Source: Devosia sp. 2618 (GTDB lineage Bacteria; Pseudomonadota; Alphaproteobacteria; Rhizobiales; Devosiaceae). From it: 64,000 bases of DNA. Of the stretch, positions 54,478-63,374 are shown one piece after another. The notes below the pieces were generated by a model, which saw nothing but the letters and a program-made list of their open reading frames with translations, did no database searches and was not told where the DNA came from. The stretch spans positions 1,364,001 through 1,428,000 of the forward strand of contig NZ_JBEPOO010000001.1 in NCBI RefSeq assembly GCF_040546815.1, in the 5' to 3' direction. Every line of letters begins with the position of its first letter. Positions within the stretch are counted from its first letter, which is position 1. A program made the translations under genes and the position numbers.

Positions 54478-55599
54478 ATGGACTGGATGACCGCGAACGA
54501 GGCGCTGACCTTGCTGGGCACGCAGCCGCAAACGCTCTACGCCAATGTCAGTCGCGGTCGTATCAAGGCCAAACCCGATCCCGCCGACAGCCGCCGCAGC
54601 CTCTATCGCGGTGACGATGTGCGCCGTCTGGCGCAACGCGGGGCAGGTCGCCGCAAGCAGGAAACCATCGCCGCCGAGGCCATCCGCTGGGGAGAACCGG
54701 TTCTGACCTCCAGCATTTCCACCATTGTCGACGCCCATCTTCTCTATCGCGGCCACGACGCCGCCGAACTGGCCGAGACCTATACGCTGGAACACCTCGC
54801 CGGCCTGCTGTGGGAAACCTCGGCGGTCGAACTCCGCGATGGCCCTATCGAAGGCCCGGGATCGATCCGCGCCGGCCTCGTCGCCTTGGCTGAGCGAGCC
54901 GCAACCGACTGGACCACCCTCGGCCGCTCGGAAAGCGTCCTGAAAACCGAGGCAAACTCGGTGCTTTCAACCGTTTCCATGGCCCTGATCGGCGCCCATT
55001 CGGAAACCGGACCGTTACACATCCGTCTTGCCAGTGCCTGGGACTGCCCGGACGCCACCGACCTGCTGCGCCGCACGCTGGTCCTGCTCGCCGATCACGA
55101 ACTCAACGCTTCGACCTTCGCCGCGCGCGTCACCGCATCCACCGGCGCCTCGCTGGCTGCGGCAACGCTGTCCGGCCTCGCAGCGTTGACAGGTCCGCTG
55201 CATGGCCGGGCCTCCATCGCGGCGCTACAACTGAGCGAAGAGGCCAAAACACTCGGGGCCGAAGCTGCCGTACTGGCGCGGCTGGGGCAGGGCCGTCACA
55301 TCACCGCTTTCGGCCATCAGCTCTATGACGATGGCGATGCCCGGGCCAATGCGCTGTTCGATCATTTCGAGATGCCGCAGCACTTTGCCGAACTGCGTGC
55401 CGCCGCCGAACGCATCACCGGCGCGCGGGCCAATATCGACTTTGCTTTGGCCGCCATCACACGCGCCCACAATCTGCCCGAGGACGCGCCGATGATCCTC
55501 TTTGCCCTCGGCCGCAGCGTCGGCTGGCTGGCGCACGCCCTCGAGCAGGTCACCAGCGGCGAACTGATCCGCCCACGCGCCCGCTATGTCGGCGACTAG
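54478..55599 (+). CDS. Citrate synthase-family protein with N-terminal helix-turn-helix domain (2 of 2)
   Basis: 373 residues. The first 55 (MDWMTANEALTLLGTQPQTL and on to SLYRGDDVRRLAQR) form a MerR/excisionase-type DNA-binding helix-turn-helix with wing. The rest is a citrate synthase fold with ADHELNASTFAARV (first His), GPLHGRAS (second His) and ANIDFALAAI (Asp). The oxaloacetate-binding GHRVY is GHQLY and the DPRA block is DGDARA, so activity may be altered or lost. Such fusions are known in alphaproteobacteria as putative citrate synthases; a sensor-regulator role is inference. ATG 54478 has almost no leader if the candidate -35 is used. Its stop overlaps the arginase stop. Confidence 0.88.
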   Translation: MDWMTANEALTLLGTQPQTLYANVSRGRIKAKPDPADSRRSLYRGDDVRRLAQRGAGRRKQETIAAEAIRWGEPVLTSSISTIVDAHLLYRGHDAAELAETYTLEHLAGLLWETSAVELRDGPIEGPGSIRAGLVALAERAATDWTTLGRSESVLKTEANSVLSTVSMALIGAHSETGPLHIRLASAWDCPDATDLLRRTLVLLADHELNASTFAARVTASTGASLAAATLSGLAALTGPLHGRASIAALQLSEEAKTLGAEAAVLARLGQGRHITAFGHQLYDDGDARANALFDHFEMPQHFAELRAAAERITGARANIDFALAAITRAHNLPEDAPMILFALGRSVGWLAHALEQVTSGELIRPRARYVGD

Positions 55600-56573
55600 C
55601 CCGCTTCGTCGGCGGTAATGAACTCCACCGGTCCCGCTTCCTCGCCCATGATCGCCCGACCAAACAGGCTTGCCACCAGATCGACCAGCAGCGTTGCGCT
55701 CTTGCCGCCGTGATCGAGGAACGGATTGAGTTCCACCACGTCGAGCGAGCCCACAACGCCGCTATCGTGCAACATCTCCATGATCAGGTGCGCCTCGCGA
55801 TAGCTCAGCCCGCCCGGCACCAGCGTGCCGCCGCCAGGGGCGATGGCCGGGTCCATCGCGTCGACATCAAGGCTTACGTGCAAATGCCCGCCAGCGGCCT
55901 TCACGCGCGATATGACGCCACGCATCAGCGCCACAACGCCCATCTCGTCGATCTTGCGCATGTCGATCACCTCGACGCCGCGCGCATTGAGCAGCTTGCG
56001 CTCGTCCCGATCGATCGACCGCGCGCCGATCACCGTCACATTGTCCGGCGCGATCTGCCCCAGCCATGGCCCTTTGTAGATATCCTCAAACCCCGGCTCG
56101 CCGCACAGCAGCGCCAACGGCATGCCATGCAGGTTCCCGCTCGGCGACGTCGCCGGCGTATTGAAATCGGCATGCGCATCGATCCACAGCACAAACACCG
56201 GCTTGTCCTTGGCCGCACAATGCCGTGCCACGGCCGATACGGTGCCCATGGCGATGGAATGATCACCGCCGATGAACACCGGAAAATGCCCGGCGCTCAA
56301 AATATCGAGCCCCAGATCGCTGGCTCGCGCCGCCAGATCGAGAACGTCATTGCGCCGCTCGTCCGGCAGCCGCCAGCTGGCCGGATTGGCATCCAGCACC
56401 GGATGCGGACGACGCAGGTCGCCATGGTCCACCACATCGTGTTCCAGCTCCAGCAGCGCCTCGGCCAGCCCCGCCACCCGCAGTGCCTCCGGCCCCATGC
56501 CGCAGCCCCTCACGGACGCGCCGGCGGCGGTCGCGATCCCCAGCAAATCGATGCGGCTTGGTCGTGTGCTCAT
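55596..56573 (-). CDS. rocF: Arginase
   Basis: Hydrolyses arginine to ornithine and urea, feeding nitrogen from arginine catabolism. The 325-residue protein has the binuclear manganese motifs GGDHSIAMG, DAHADFNTP and SLDVDAMDP, plus SGNLHGMPLA, which points to arginase rather than agmatinase. The ATG at 56573 has an aaggaa site; the frame is open further upstream without one. Its stop (TAG, 55596-55598) overlaps the stop of the convergent citrate synthase-like gene within a single CTAG. No urease or ornithine cyclodeaminase gene is adjacent. Confidence 0.93.
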   Translation of the reverse strand: MSTRPSRIDLLGIATAAGASVRGCGMGPEALRVAGLAEALLELEHDVVDHGDLRRPHPVLDANPASWRLPDERRNDVLDLAARASDLGLDILSAGHFPVFIGGDHSIAMGTVSAVARHCAAKDKPVFVLWIDAHADFNTPATSPSGNLHGMPLALLCGEPGFEDIYKGPWLGQIAPDNVTVIGARSIDRDERKLLNARGVEVIDMRKIDEMGVVALMRGVISRVKAAGGHLHVSLDVDAMDPAIAPGGGTLVPGGLSYREAHLIMEMLHDSGVVGSLDVVELNPFLDHGGKSATLLVDLVASLFGRAIMGEEAGPVEFITADEAG

Positions 56574-56754
56574 AGAGCGCGTTCCTTGTGTTTGGATGCC
56601 ATGATGCCCATGTGGACAACATGAGCAAGGCCTATCGGCTGCTCCCCTCAAACCAAAGCCACATCCACCCTGCAGCCAAGGCACACGGGTGTTTCCGGGC
56701 CACTTCGCATATCTCCTGTGCGTTCACGACTTAACCATGACAATTCCGCGAAGG

Positions 56755-56787
56755 TTGACTTGTGTGGCCGCTAGGTCGACCTATTTA
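56755..56787 (+). promoter_or_regulatory. Candidate RpoH (sigma-32) promoter of lon
   Basis: CTTG (56759-56762), a 17-base spacer and CCTATTTA (56780-56787) fit the alphaproteobacterial heat-shock pattern CTTG-N17-CYTATNTA, about 90 bp before the lon ATG. lon belongs to the RpoH regulon in related bacteria. The remaining 56574-56754 has nothing recognisable. Confidence 0.5.
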
Positions 56788-56879
56788 TTAACCGGAATCA
56801 GCCCAGCCTTCTTGCTGGAGCTGTCTGCTACGGGCGCGCACCTTCTCCCTTCCTCCGCGCGCCCCGGAAAGGATACGAG

Positions 56880-59309
56880 ATGACGGACGTCAATCCCACG
56901 GGCGGCGATTTCAGCCGGGATCGCGTTTACCCAGTTCTCCCACTGCGCGATATCGTCGTTTTCCCCGGCATGATCGTGCCGCTGTTCGTCGGCCGCGAGA
57001 AGTCGGTCAAGGCGCTTGAAGAAGTCATGCGCGATGACAAGCACATTCTCGTCGTGACCCAGAAGAACGCGCAGGACGATGATCCGGCGCCCGACCAGAT
57101 TTATGCAACGGGTACCATTGCAACCGTGTTGCAGCTGCTCAAGCTGCCCGACGGCACCGTAAAGGTGCTGGTCGAGGGCCTGAACCGCGCAACCATTGAT
57201 CGCTATCTCCAGACCGTCGATTACTTCGAGGCCGAGGCATCCATCCTGCCTGAGCCCGAAGAAGACGCGACCGAGCTTGAAGCCCTGTCCCGTTCGGCCA
57301 CCACCGAGTTCGAGAGCTATGTGAAGCTCAACAAGAAGATCTCGGCCGAGGTCGTTGCGGCCGTTGGGCAGATCGAAAATCACTCCAAGCTTGCTGACAC
57401 CATTGCCAGCCACCTGGTCATCAAGATCAACGAGAAGGAAGACCTGCTCTCCACCGTTTCGGTTGCCGAGCGCTTCCAGAAAATCCTTGGCCTGATGGAA
57501 GGCGAAATCGGCGTCCTGCAGGTGGAAAAGCGCATCCGCAGCCGCGTCAAGCGGCAGATGGAAAAGACCCAGCGCGAGTACTACCTCAACGAGCAGATGA
57601 AGGCGATCCAGAAGGAACTGGGCGACGGCGAAGAGGGCTCCAACGAGATCGCAGAGATCGAGGAGCGCATCGCCAAGACCCGCCTGTCCAAGGAAGCCAA
57701 GCTCAAGGCCGAGGGCGAGCTCAAGAAGCTCAAGGCCATGAGCCCGATGTCTGCCGAAGCCACGGTTGTCCGCAACTATCTCGATACGCTGCTCGGCCTG
57801 CCATGGGGCAAGAAGAGCAAGGTCAAGCGTGACCTGATCCTCGCCGAAAAGGTGCTGGATGAGGATCACTATGGCCTCGAGAAGGTCAAGGAACGCATTC
57901 TGGAATATCTGGCTGTGCAGGGCCGTACCGGCACCCTCAAGGGTCCGATCCTCTGCCTCGTCGGCCCTCCAGGTGTGGGCAAGACCTCGCTCGGCAAGTC
58001 GATTGCCAAGGCAACCGGTCGTGAGTTCGTGCGTATGGCGCTCGGCGGCGTTCGGGACGAAGCTGAAATCCGCGGTCACCGTCGGACTTACATCGGCTCC
58101 ATGCCCGGCAAGGTCATCCAGTCGCTCAAGAAGGTTGGCAAGTCCAATCCGCTCTTCCTGCTCGATGAAATCGACAAGATGGGCCAGGACTTCCGTGGCG
58201 ATCCAAGCTCGGCACTTCTCGAAGTGCTCGATCCTGAACAGAACCACACCTTCGCCGATCACTACCTCGAGGTCGATTATGACCTGAGCGATGTGATGTT
58301 CGTGACCACGTCGAACACGCTCAACATTCCCGGCCCATTGATGGACCGTATGGAGATCATTCGTCTGTCGGGTTACACCGAGCAGGAGAAGCACGCGATC
58401 GCCAAGCAGCACCTGATCCCTGAGACCCTCAAGGAAAATGGCCTGCAGCCCGGCGAATTCGAACTCTCCGACGAGATGCTGACCGCTTTGATCCAGCGCT
58501 ACACCCGCGAAGCGGGCGTGCGTAACCTCAAGCGCGAAATCTCCAAGTTGATGCGCAAGGCCGTGGCCGAGATCGTCAAGACCAAGGTCAAGACCATCAC
58601 CATCGACGAAGACAAGCTGACCAAGTATCTCGGCGCCGATATCTACAAGCACGGCGAGATCGAAGCTGAATCGCAGGTTGGTCTGGTGACCGGCCTGGCC
58701 TGGACCTCCGTTGGCGGCGAACTGCTGACCATCGAAGGCGTTATGACCCCCGGTAAGGGTCGCATGACGGTTACGGGTAACATCAAGGAAGTGATGAAGG
58801 AATCGCTGACTGCGGCCACGGCTTATGTCCGTTCGCGCTCGATCGATTTCGGCATCAAGCCACCGATGTTCGACACGCGTGACATCCACGTCCACCTGCC
58901 AGAAGGCGCCACCCCCAAGGATGGCCCATCTGCTGGTATCGGCCTCGCCACGGCAATCGTCTCGGTCATGACCGGCATTGCCGTCCGCAATGATGTCGCC
59001 ATGACCGGTGAGATCACGCTGCGGGGCAGGGTGCTGCCGATTGGTGGTCTCAAGGAGAAGCTGCTCGCAGCCCTCCGTGGTGGCATCAAGACGGTCCTGA
59101 TCCCTGAGGAAAACGTACGCGATCTCGCCGAGATCCCGGACATCGTCAAGGAAGGCATGGAGATCATTCCAGTCAGCCGGATGGATCAGGTAATCAAGCA
59201 CGCGCTGGTTCGCCAGCCCGAGCCAATCGAGTGGAACTTCGACGAAGCTCCCGCTCCAGTTGCGACGCCAGATGCGACCGACGATGCCGCAGCGGGCCTC
59301 CCGCACTAG
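56880..59309 (+). CDS. lon: ATP-dependent protease La (Lon)
   Basis: Homo-oligomeric AAA+ serine protease that degrades misfolded and regulatory proteins. The 809-residue protein has the LonN substrate domain (YPVLPLRDIVVFPGMIVPLFVGR), a coiled-coil linker (KRQMEKTQREYYLNEQMKAI), Walker A GPPGVGKTSLGK, Walker B FLLDEIDKM, and the protease domain with the catalytic serine in PKDGPSAGIGLATA and the lysine in LPIGGLKEKLLAA. The ATG at 56880 has an aaagga site. It is monocistronic, with a candidate heat-shock promoter and a strong terminator. Confidence 0.98.
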   Translation: MTDVNPTGGDFSRDRVYPVLPLRDIVVFPGMIVPLFVGREKSVKALEEVMRDDKHILVVTQKNAQDDDPAPDQIYATGTIATVLQLLKLPDGTVKVLVEGLNRATIDRYLQTVDYFEAEASILPEPEEDATELEALSRSATTEFESYVKLNKKISAEVVAAVGQIENHSKLADTIASHLVIKINEKEDLLSTVSVAERFQKILGLMEGEIGVLQVEKRIRSRVKRQMEKTQREYYLNEQMKAIQKELGDGEEGSNEIAEIEERIAKTRLSKEAKLKAEGELKKLKAMSPMSAEATVVRNYLDTLLGLPWGKKSKVKRDLILAEKVLDEDHYGLEKVKERILEYLAVQGRTGTLKGPILCLVGPPGVGKTSLGKSIAKATGREFVRMALGGVRDEAEIRGHRRTYIGSMPGKVIQSLKKVGKSNPLFLLDEIDKMGQDFRGDPSSALLEVLDPEQNHTFADHYLEVDYDLSDVMFVTTSNTLNIPGPLMDRMEIIRLSGYTEQEKHAIAKQHLIPETLKENGLQPGEFELSDEMLTALIQRYTREAGVRNLKREISKLMRKAVAEIVKTKVKTITIDEDKLTKYLGADIYKHGEIEAESQVGLVTGLAWTSVGGELLTIEGVMTPGKGRMTVTGNIKEVMKESLTAATAYVRSRSIDFGIKPPMFDTRDIHVHLPEGATPKDGPSAGIGLATAIVSVMTGIAVRNDVAMTGEITLRGRVLPIGGLKEKLLAALRGGIKTVLIPEENVRDLAEIPDIVKEGMEIIPVSRMDQVIKHALVRQPEPIEWNFDEAPAPVATPDATDDAAAGLPH

Positions 59310-59331
59310 ATCGGCTCACAAGCCCAATATG

Positions 59332-59360
59332 AACGGCGGCCCAACGGGCCGCCGTTTTTG
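59332..59360 (+). terminator. Rho-independent terminator of lon
   Basis: An 11-bp stem aacggcggccc/gggccgccgtt with loop aac, followed by ttttg, 22 bp after the stop. Confidence 0.92.
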
Positions 59361-59464
59361 CATCAACTTCACGACAAAAACCATGCGACGTCACCTTTGG
59401 CGCAAGCTATGAACCTGTCATGCGGACCATTTCGTTCCGCCAAGCGTCCAACGAAAGAAAAACA

Positions 59465-59827
59465 ATGAAAGCCAAACTGCTTGCCGTCCTTACCGCCGCT
59501 GCTCTGCTAAGCCTTGCTGCTCCGTCCTTTGCCCAGGACGAAGAAGAGGTTAGCGACGACGTGGATATCGCTATGTGGTGCGGCGCCGCCTACACGGTCA
59601 CGACCCAGATCGATGGCATGAGCGCAGAAGACGTCGCCAGCGCCAACACGCTCGCCGAGCTGGCATTCGCCAAGGCCCACGCCGCGCTGGTGGCCGATCA
59701 GGTTGAAGAAGGCGAATATGATCGTCTCGTGTCGTTCTACGTCGACGCTGCTGTCGAAGATATGACCAGCGCGGAACCCGACATGCGCTACTCGGCTGAT
59801 GACTGCGCCGAGCTGATCGCGCAGTAA
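59465..59827 (+). CDS. Small exported protein (hypothetical, 120 residues)
   Basis: A clear signal peptide (MKAKLLAVLTAAALLSLAAP, cleavage after SFA before QDEEEV) is followed by an acidic, helical mature part of about 95 residues. Two cysteines, in AMWCGAAYTV and SADDCAELI, could form a disulfide. No family is recognised beyond small secreted proteins of Hyphomicrobiales. The ATG at 59465 starts the signal peptide; the frame is open from 59420. It stands between two terminators, so it is probably transcribed alone. Confidence 0.75.
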   Translation: MKAKLLAVLTAAALLSLAAPSFAQDEEEVSDDVDIAMWCGAAYTVTTQIDGMSAEDVASANTLAELAFAKAHAALVADQVEEGEYDRLVSFYVDAAVEDMTSAEPDMRYSADDCAELIAQ

Positions 59828-59846
59828 TTTCTGCAAAATTGCACCG

Positions 59847-59877
59847 AAACGGCGGCCCCAGTGGCCGCCGTTTTTGT
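59847..59877 (+). terminator. Rho-independent terminator of the small exported protein gene
   Basis: An 11-bp stem aaacggcggcc/ggccgccgttt with loop ccagt, followed by a T-run and gttt. Confidence 0.92.
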
Positions 59878-59954
59878 TTGTGCGGGGCATCTCTTCAAGG
59901 GGCGGCAGGAAAGCACCTCACTACGAAGAGACTTCATCGAGAGCCTCCCTCAAT

Positions 59955-59995
59955 AGACCTCATGGTGAGCCTGTCGAACCACGAGGTCGGTCGAG
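59955..59995. repeat. REP-like half element, family A
   Basis: agacctcatggtgagcctgt then cgaaccacgaggtcggtcgag: one arm of the family A unit. The 316-bp gap 59828-60143 otherwise holds the terminator above and no gene I can see. Confidence 0.65.
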
Positions 59996-60143
59996 TGGAG
60001 TGCACCACCGCTACCTTCCCAACTCCCACTGCTGTCGAAACCTGTCAGCATGGCTCGTCATAACCGTGAGCCGCTGCTTGTAACGCGCCGGCGGAAGGCT
60101 TACCTCGCTCTGCCGCAGCCACGGCGCATTCAGGAGAACGTTT

Positions 60144-61343
60144 GTGAACAAGGCTCTCGTCGTTATCCTCGCCGCCGTCGTGTTGGACGCTGTTGGCATT
60201 GGCCTGATCTTTCCGATTCTCCCGGCGCTGCTGCGCGACGTTGGCCACACCTCCGAAATCGCCACGCTGCTCGGCCTGATGCTGGCGCTCTATGCCGCCT
60301 GCCAGTTCCTGTTCTCCCCGATTCTCGGCGTGCTGAGCGATCGCTTCGGCCGTCGCCCGATTCTCCTGATCTCGCTGGCCGGTGCCGCCATCGATTATCT
60401 GGTCATGGCTTTTGCGCCCGAACTCTGGATGCTGGTCATCGGCCGCGCCGTCGCCGGCATCACCAGCGCCAATATGGCTGTCGCCACCGCCTACATCACC
60501 GACATTTCGTCCGAAGATCAGCGCGCCAAGCGTTTCGGATATTTCCACGCCATGTTCGGCATCGGCTTCATCATCGGGCCGGTGCTCGGCGGTTTCCTCG
60601 GTGACTACTGGGTTCGCGCGCCGTTCATCGCTGCAGCGCTGCTCAACGCGGCCAACTTTGCGCTGGCGCTGTTTGTCCTGCCCGAATCGCGCAAAGGCGT
60701 ACCGGGCGCCAGAATCACGCTCGATACCCTCAACCCGTTCAAGCCGTTGCGCTGGGCGCTGACCTTCAAGGCGCTGATTCCCATGATGGCGATTTTCGTC
60801 ATCCTCAATTTCGTCGGCACCGTCTATGGCACCGCCTGGGCCGTGTTCAGCGAGGATGTGTTCCACTGGAATGGCCTGATGATCGGCCTGTCGCTCGGCG
60901 CTTTCGGCGTCTGCCACGCTTTGGCGCAGGCCTTCCTCACTGGTCCTGTCGTTTCTCGCCTCGGCGAACGCTGGTCGCTGATCGTCGGCATGGCGTTTGA
61001 AACCGGGGCCATGCTGTGCTTGACCTTTGCTACCCAGGGCTGGATCCTGTTTGCCATGGCGCCGATCTTTGCCATGGGCGGCATCGGCATGCCCGCGCTG
61101 CAATCGCTGACGACGCGTCAGGTCGATGGCGAGCGGCAGGGACAGTTGCAGGGCGTGCTGGCCAGTCTCGTCAGCCTTGCCGCCGTGTTCGGACCGCTGT
61201 TTTTCAGCTTCATCTACTATGGGCTGCGCGACAGCTGGCCGGGCCTGATCTGGCTGGTGGCGCTCTGCGTCTACCTGCTGGCGCTTCCGTTGATGCTGAT
61301 GATTCGACCCACCCCGATGGGGCAGCCACAGCCAGCAAAATAG
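60144..61343 (+). CDS. MFS transporter, TetA-like drug:proton antiporter family
   Basis: A 399-residue inner-membrane protein with about 12 transmembrane helices. Motif A GVLSDRFGRRPILL lies between helices 2 and 3, and GRAVAGITSANMAVATAYITD is typical of the TetA branch (DHA1). The central loop is short. TetA-type sequence does not prove tetracycline export; many chromosomal homologues have unknown or broad substrates. The start is a GTG at 60144 with a clear aggag site. No tetR-like gene is adjacent. Confidence 0.9.
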   Translation: MNKALVVILAAVVLDAVGIGLIFPILPALLRDVGHTSEIATLLGLMLALYAACQFLFSPILGVLSDRFGRRPILLISLAGAAIDYLVMAFAPELWMLVIGRAVAGITSANMAVATAYITDISSEDQRAKRFGYFHAMFGIGFIIGPVLGGFLGDYWVRAPFIAAALLNAANFALALFVLPESRKGVPGARITLDTLNPFKPLRWALTFKALIPMMAIFVILNFVGTVYGTAWAVFSEDVFHWNGLMIGLSLGAFGVCHALAQAFLTGPVVSRLGERWSLIVGMAFETGAMLCLTFATQGWILFAMAPIFAMGGIGMPALQSLTTRQVDGERQGQLQGVLASLVSLAAVFGPLFFSFIYYGLRDSWPGLIWLVALCVYLLALPLMLMIRPTPMGQPQPAK

Positions 61344-61553
61344 TGTGCAGAATGTCCCACAACCCCTGCAAAACCGGCAAAAATGCACAAAGCGGTCTTG
61401 CGAGGCCTCACTTTCCGGTCCATTAACAGCTTTGCACCGTCCGGCCTCGCAAAAAGCCCGGAAATCCTTGCGTTTCGCTCAGAATCGACCAAGGGTTGCC
61501 GCGTCTTATTGGCTCGCCAGCGAGGGCGGGCAATTCCACTGTAAGGAAACGCT

Positions 61554-61826
61554 ATGAACAAGAACGATCTGGTTGGCGTCGTTGCCGACAAAGCGACGAT
61601 CACCAAGGCACAGGCCGCTGAAGCGGTTGACGCAGTGTTCGAGGCTATCACCGGCTCTCTGAAGGCTGGCGAAGAAGTCCGTCTCGTCGGCTTCGGTACT
61701 TTTGCTGTGTCGCAGCGCAAGGCTTCGACCGGCCGCAATCCAGCCACTGGCGCTGAGATTCAGATTCCAGCCTCCAACCAGGCTAAGTTCAAGCCCGGCA
61801 AGGGCCTGAAAGACGCGATCAACTAA
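61554..61826 (+). CDS. hup: DNA-binding protein HU
   Basis: A 90-residue histone-like protein that bends and compacts DNA. It starts MNKNDLVGVVADKATITKAQ; the beta-arm region is VGFGTFAVSQRKASTGRNPATG with the conserved RNP that intercalates at the tip. It lacks IHF-specific features. The ATG at 61554 has an aagga site. It sits downstream of lon as in many proteobacteria, although a transporter gene has come between them. A strong terminator follows. Confidence 0.97.
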   Translation: MNKNDLVGVVADKATITKAQAAEAVDAVFEAITGSLKAGEEVRLVGFGTFAVSQRKASTGRNPATGAEIQIPASNQAKFKPGKGLKDAIN

Positions 61827-61855
61827 GATCGATCCACGGATCGACGACAGTGATC

Positions 61856-61886
61856 GGCCCCGAGCGCTTTGCGCCGGGGCCTTTTT
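61856..61886 (+). terminator. Rho-independent terminator of hup
   Basis: Stem ggccccg-gcgc/gcgc-cggggcc with one bulged base and a ttt loop, followed by a T-run and ctttt. Confidence 0.9.
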
Positions 61887-61941
61887 CTTTTCCGGGTTGA
61901 CGTTACCGGGAAGGGGCCCTAATCAGAGCCCACCCTGCGAG

Positions 61942-62017
<76 letters not shown>

Positions 62018-62271
62018 GTCCCTCCCGACATCTCAATGCTAGCAGTGTGTTAGCATTTGACCGCCAAATGCGGTCGCGCGCTGTTTGCAGCGCTGCTTTG
62101 ATCCGTCACATCAACAAAAACGCGCTACCGATTGTTCGGATGGTACTTTTCCACAGGCCGAAGCGGTTTTTTTGAAAATCTCATGACGATCCGCTCAACC
62201 TCGCTTGACTTACCAATAGGTGCTCGGTAAACGGACCACACGTTGCGCAGATCAGTTGATCGGCAAGCGCT

Positions 62272-62348
<77 letters not shown>

Positions 62349-62531
62349 CTCATTCAAGCATTGCTTATGAGTGGCGCAGACAGGGTAAGATAGCGTTTCA
62401 TATAGATAATCACCGCCTGGTTCGCTGAACAATCGTTCGCGGGCCATTCCTCGTTTCCGCTCCATGGAACTGTCCGGCCGTGCTGTCGTTGACTGACGTC
62501 ACTCAGGAAGTGGCGGCAAACAAGCGTCGGC

Positions 62532-63374
62532 ATGCCCAGTCAAAATTACACATCTCCACCGGCGGACGAATTCGCCATTTCGACAGCGGCCACAGACCTG
62601 TGGTCCGTGCATCGCGCGTCATCACCGATCATCGGCACAGCTATCCACAATGGACACGCAGTGCGGGACGAACTCGCAAGCCTTATGGCGCTTGGTGAAT
62701 CCGGGCGTCTGCGTGAAGAAGATCCCTTTACCGAGTACTTTATCCGCGACGTGCCGAACCGGGTGATCTTCCACCGCTCGCGATTCGAGATCGATCTTAA
62801 CCGCGCCCGTGACGGCGCCGTGTACCTCACGCCCGAACAGGCTTGGGGCCTGCAGGTCTGGCAGCAGCAGCCGTCGGCAGAATTGGTCGAGCGCTCGCTG
62901 CACTCCCACGATTCCTACTACGCGATGCTGTCGCAGCTCCTCTCCGGCATCGAAGTCGAGTTCGGCAGCTTCGTGGTGCTCGATATCCATAGCTACAACC
63001 ACCGCCGCGCCGGCCCAGACGCCGCTGCCACCACAGAAGCAGAGGCGCCGGTCATCAATATCGGTACCTTCTCCATGGACCGGGAGCGCTGGGCGGGCGT
63101 GCTCGATCCCTTCATGGACAGCATGCGCAGCTTCCAGTTTCGCGGGCAGGGCATGGACGTTCGCGAAAACATCGCCTTCGACGGAAGGGGCGAGCAGACC
63201 CGTTTCATCCATGAGCGATTCCCGCTGACGGGCTGCGCCATCGCCATCGAGTTCAAGAAGGTTTTCATGGATGAGTGGACCGGCGAACCTGACCAGGAAA
63301 CGTTGATCGCCTTCCGCCGCATGATCAAGGAATCGCTGCCGGTGCTTGAGCAAAGCCTTAAGGCCCGCGCATGA
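62532..63374 (+). CDS. N-formylglutamate amidohydrolase-family protein
   Basis: 280 residues of the N-formylglutamate amidohydrolase/zinc carboxypeptidase-like family. Visible metal or substrate blocks: AIHNGHAVRDEL, RFEIDLNRAR and VLDIHSYNHRRAG. The N-formylglutamate reaction ends one branch of histidine breakdown, but no hut genes are here, so the substrate may be another N-blocked amino acid or peptide. The ATG at 62532 has no strong ribosome site. Its TGA overlaps the ATG of the next gene (ATGA), so the two are coupled. Confidence 0.85.
   Translation: MPSQNYTSPPADEFAISTAATDLWSVHRASSPIIGTAIHNGHAVRDELASLMALGESGRLREEDPFTEYFIRDVPNRVIFHRSRFEIDLNRARDGAVYLTPEQAWGLQVWQQQPSAELVERSLHSHDSYYAMLSQLLSGIEVEFGSFVVLDIHSYNHRRAGPDAAATTEAEAPVINIGTFSMDRERWAGVLDPFMDSMRSFQFRGQGMDVRENIAFDGRGEQTRFIHERFPLTGCAIAIEFKKVFMDEWTGEPDQETLIAFRRMIKESLPVLEQSLKARA

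Noticed and set aside
60144..61343. Calling the transporter a tetracycline resistance gene
   Set aside because: No tetR partner and only branch-level similarity; the substrate cannot be told from sequence.
62018..62271. Extra small RNA between tRNA-Val and tRNA-Asp
   Set aside because: Short dyads (atgcta/tagcat and gaccgc/gcggtc) are present, but there is no tRNA-like fold, promoter or terminator that supports a separate RNA gene.
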